From the NCBI GenBank assembly GCA_963723455.1, contig CAVRQM010000003.1, positions 1 to 64,000 of the forward strand: a DNA stretch of 64,000 bases, in the 5' to 3' direction. The DNA comes from CAVRQM01 sp963723455. Its GTDB lineage: Bacteria; Pseudomonadota; Alphaproteobacteria; Acetobacterales; Acetobacteraceae. The notes beneath the pieces were generated by a model. The model had not been told where the DNA came from and made no database searches. It worked only from the letters and a program-made list of their open reading frames with translations. This document shows positions 62,226-64,000 of this stretch, one piece after another (within the stretch, counting starts at the first letter, position 1; each line of letters begins with the position of its first letter). A program made the translations under genes and the position numbers.

Positions 62226-63279
62226 CTATTGGCCGTCGGCAGGGCGCCGCCCGACCGTGACCACGATATCCGACGTACGCCCGCCGCGGCGCAGGCTCAG
62301 CGTCACGCTGCGCCCGGGAGGCAGCGCCGAGATCACCTTGATCAGGCCGTTGGCGCTGTCCACCGGCGCCCGGTCAACCGCAGTCACCACGTCGCCCGGC
62401 CGCAGCCCGGCGCGCGCCGCCGGGCCGGAGCGATCGACCGAATCGATGCCGACGCCGCCGCCGGGGCTAGCCGCCTCGCGGATCTCGACGCCCAGCCAGC
62501 CGCGCTCGACGCTGCCGCCGCGGCGCAACTCGCCGACGATGCGGTTGACGATCTCGGACGGGATGGCGAAGCCGATGCCGACCGAGCCGCCGGTGGGCGA
62601 GACGATGGCGGTGTTCATGCCGACCACCTGGCCGCTCTCGTCGAACACGGGCCCGCCGGAATTGCCCGGATTGATCGGCGCGTCGATCTGGATGAAATCG
62701 TCGAACGGCCCCTCGCCGATGTTGCGGCCGCGCGCCGAGACGATGCCGGCGGTGATCGAGCCGCCGAGGCCGAACGGGTTGCCGGCGGCCACCACCCAGT
62801 CGCCCACCTGCACGTCGCGGCTGTCGCCGAAGGCCACGAACGGCAGCGGCTTGGCGGCGTGGACGCGCAGCAGCGCCACGTCGGTCAGCTGGTCAACGCC
62901 GACCACGCTGGCCGGCAGGTCGGTGCCGTCGGACAGGGTGACCACGATGTGATCGGCATTGGCCACGACATGATCGTTGGTGACGATGAAGCCGGCCGGG
63001 TCGATGACGAAGCCGGAGCCGGCGCCCTGCGTCTCGCGGTGGCGCAACTGGTCGCGGAACTGGCGCTGCAAGGCTCGGCGGCAGCGCCGCCAGCGGGTCG
63101 TCGCTGGCCTGCTCCGGCTCGGTCACCGCGATGTTGACCACCGCCGGCAGCACCCGGCGCACGATCGGCGCGAAGCTGTCCGGCCCGGTGCGCGCAGACG
63201 CCGGCGGCGTCGCGCATGAGCCGAGCGGCGAGACCAGCAGCAAGCCTGCGACGATCAGGCGGCGCGGCAGGGGGTTCAT
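62226..63279 (-). CDS. HtrA/DegP-like serine protease, putative lipoprotein, one frameshift
   Basis: From ATG 63279 the protein has a basic n-region, LLLVSPLGSCATPP (a lipobox-like end) and SFAPIVRRVLPAVVNIAV. An indel near 63075 shifts the frame, after which ETQGAGSGFVIDPAGFIVTNDHVV (in two parts, catalytic His), DVALLRVH (Asp) and NPGNSGGPVFDESGQV (Ser) complete the triad. One PDZ domain follows (GWLGVEIREA, AGLRPGDVVTAVDRAPV, ISALPPGRSVTLSLRRGG). About 351 residues, shorter than two-PDZ DegP, so DegS/MucD-like. It is 28 bases upstream of the response regulator gene. Confidence 0.87.
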
Positions 63280-63354
63280 GGCGACGTCCGTTGCTGTCGG
63301 CACATGACGCGTGAAATGGCGGCGGGACGCAACGGTCGCAAGATTTCAATGCGC

Positions 63355-64000
63355 TCATCCGCCGGCCACGCTCGGATCGTCGGGCCAGGAATGCCTCGGA
63401 TAGCGGCCGCGCATGTCGCGGCGCACATCGGCCCAGCCGCCGCGCCAGAACCCGGCGAGGTCGCTGGTCACCGCCACCGGCCGCCCGGCCGGGGACAGCA
63501 GCGCCAGCCGCAGCGCCACCCTGCCCGCCGGCCAGGCGCGGCGTTTCCGTCAGCCCGAAGAACGCCTGCGCCCGCGCCTCGGCCAGCGGGGTCGGCTGGG
63601 TGTAGTCCACCGCCGCCCGGCCGCCCGGCAGCGGCAGATGCGTCGGCAGGTCGGCGTCGAGCCGTCGGGCCTGCTGCATAGGTCGAGCAGGCCCCGCAGC
63701 GCCGCCTGACAGGTCGAGCCGCGCCACCTCGGCGCGGCTGCGCAAGCCGAACAGCGGCGCGGCGAGCCAGGCGCGGTCGGCGTCCAGCGCCGCGTCGGAC
63801 AGGTCGGGCCAGGCCTCCCGCCCGTCCACCGCCCGCAGGATCGCGACGCGCGCCTGCATCTGCCGGGCGGCATCGGTCCATGGCAGCTCGGGCAGCTTCA
63901 GCGCCGCCGCCAGATGCGCCGCCACCGCCTCGGGCGGCGCCGGTCTCGGTGCGGTCCTCCAGCACCAGCGCCCCCAGCCGCGTGCGGCGGCGGGTCAGCA
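63355..64000 (-). pseudogene. hrpB: ATP-dependent helicase HrpB, C-terminal part, multiply frameshifted
   Basis: The C-terminal domain of the DEAH-type helicase HrpB is recognisable in pieces: LVLEDRTETG, AHLAAALKLPELPWTDAARQMQARV (in two parts), EAWPDLSDAALDADRAWLAPLFG-like sequence, ALRGLLDL, RLDADLPTHLPLPGGRAAVDYTQPTPL (split), EARAQAFFGLTETPRLAGG, VALRLALLSPAGRPVAVTSDLAGF (split), and the usual final GGWADVRRDMRGRYPRHSWPDDP. Breaks near 63935, 63710, 63680 and 63535 lie within 645 bases. The gene begins beyond the right edge. HrpB function in bacteria is poorly defined. Confidence 0.82.

Overview
The window is very GC-rich DNA that reads as an alphaproteobacterial chromosome, most likely Rhodospirillales/Acetobacteraceae-like. 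This rests on gene content: a GcrA cell-cycle regulator, a phasin, a UbiK-type accessory factor, a ctaC-D-B-F-G-E cytochrome aa3 cluster followed by DUF983 and SURF1 genes, a PmtA-like phospholipid methyltransferase, and hopanoid genes (hpnM, hpnI, hpnJ) joined to dxs. No rRNA, tRNA, CRISPR array, insertion sequence or phage module was recognised. No gene-free stretch exceeds about 300 bases.

Layout. 0-9.7 kb: end of a GH28-type glycosidase, metY, a DoxX-like protein, a nucleoside phosphorylase, an extradiol dioxygenase, an MFS exporter, a GT8 glycosyltransferase, phosphomannomutase/phosphoglucomutase, galU and a membrane J-domain protein. 9.8-12.9 kb: a frameshifted MmeI-like type IIL restriction-modification enzyme. 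12.9-19.0 kb (minus): one compact operon hldD-lgt-midA-pgeF-lipoprotein-prs-histidine phosphatase, with several four-base start/stop overlaps. 19.1-22.4 kb (plus): ubiK-like, ybjN-like, proC, a TetR-like regulator and a phasin. 22.4-28.9 kb: a heavily frameshifted sugar ABC importer resembling inositol/rhizopine uptake systems, a MocE-type Rieske ferredoxin, a MocD-type desaturase and a divergent LacI regulator. 29-37.5 kb (plus): an MscS channel, recX, a CHAP lipoprotein, tatA, the methionine-salvage set mtnB-mtnD-mtnC, gcrA, a cold-shock protein and a PmtA-like methyltransferase. 37.5-45.6 kb (plus): the cytochrome c oxidase cluster and an M32 carboxypeptidase. 45.6-53.7 kb (minus): tusA-like, a histone-deacetylase-like hydrolase, xseB, dxs, hpnM, hpnI, hpnJ, then a 53-residue gene coupled to an unrecognised coiled-coil protein. 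53.8-58.8 kb: a ROK kinase, dinB, mtnK and a metallophosphoesterase. 58.8-64 kb (minus): hrpB (partial), an HtrA-like protease, a two-component pair, a small secreted protein and a TPR protein.

Themes. Envelope supply is prominent: heptose and sugar-nucleotide enzymes, lipoprotein maturation (lgt), peptidoglycan editing (pgeF), Tat export, and hopanoid head-group synthesis tied to isoprenoid supply. Methionine/MTA salvage is split between mtnBDC and mtnK about 21 kb away. Terminal respiration is encoded with its assembly factors.

Caution. Many conserved genes carry single-base frame breaks, and these are dense at about 10-12.4, 16.1-18.9, 22.4-26.2 and 63.5-64 kb. Essential-type genes (lgt, hldD) are hit, and most breaks that can be read by eye look like one extra G or C. 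I therefore suspect consensus sequence errors more than gene decay. Genes with several breaks are typed pseudogene and genes with one break are kept as CDS.
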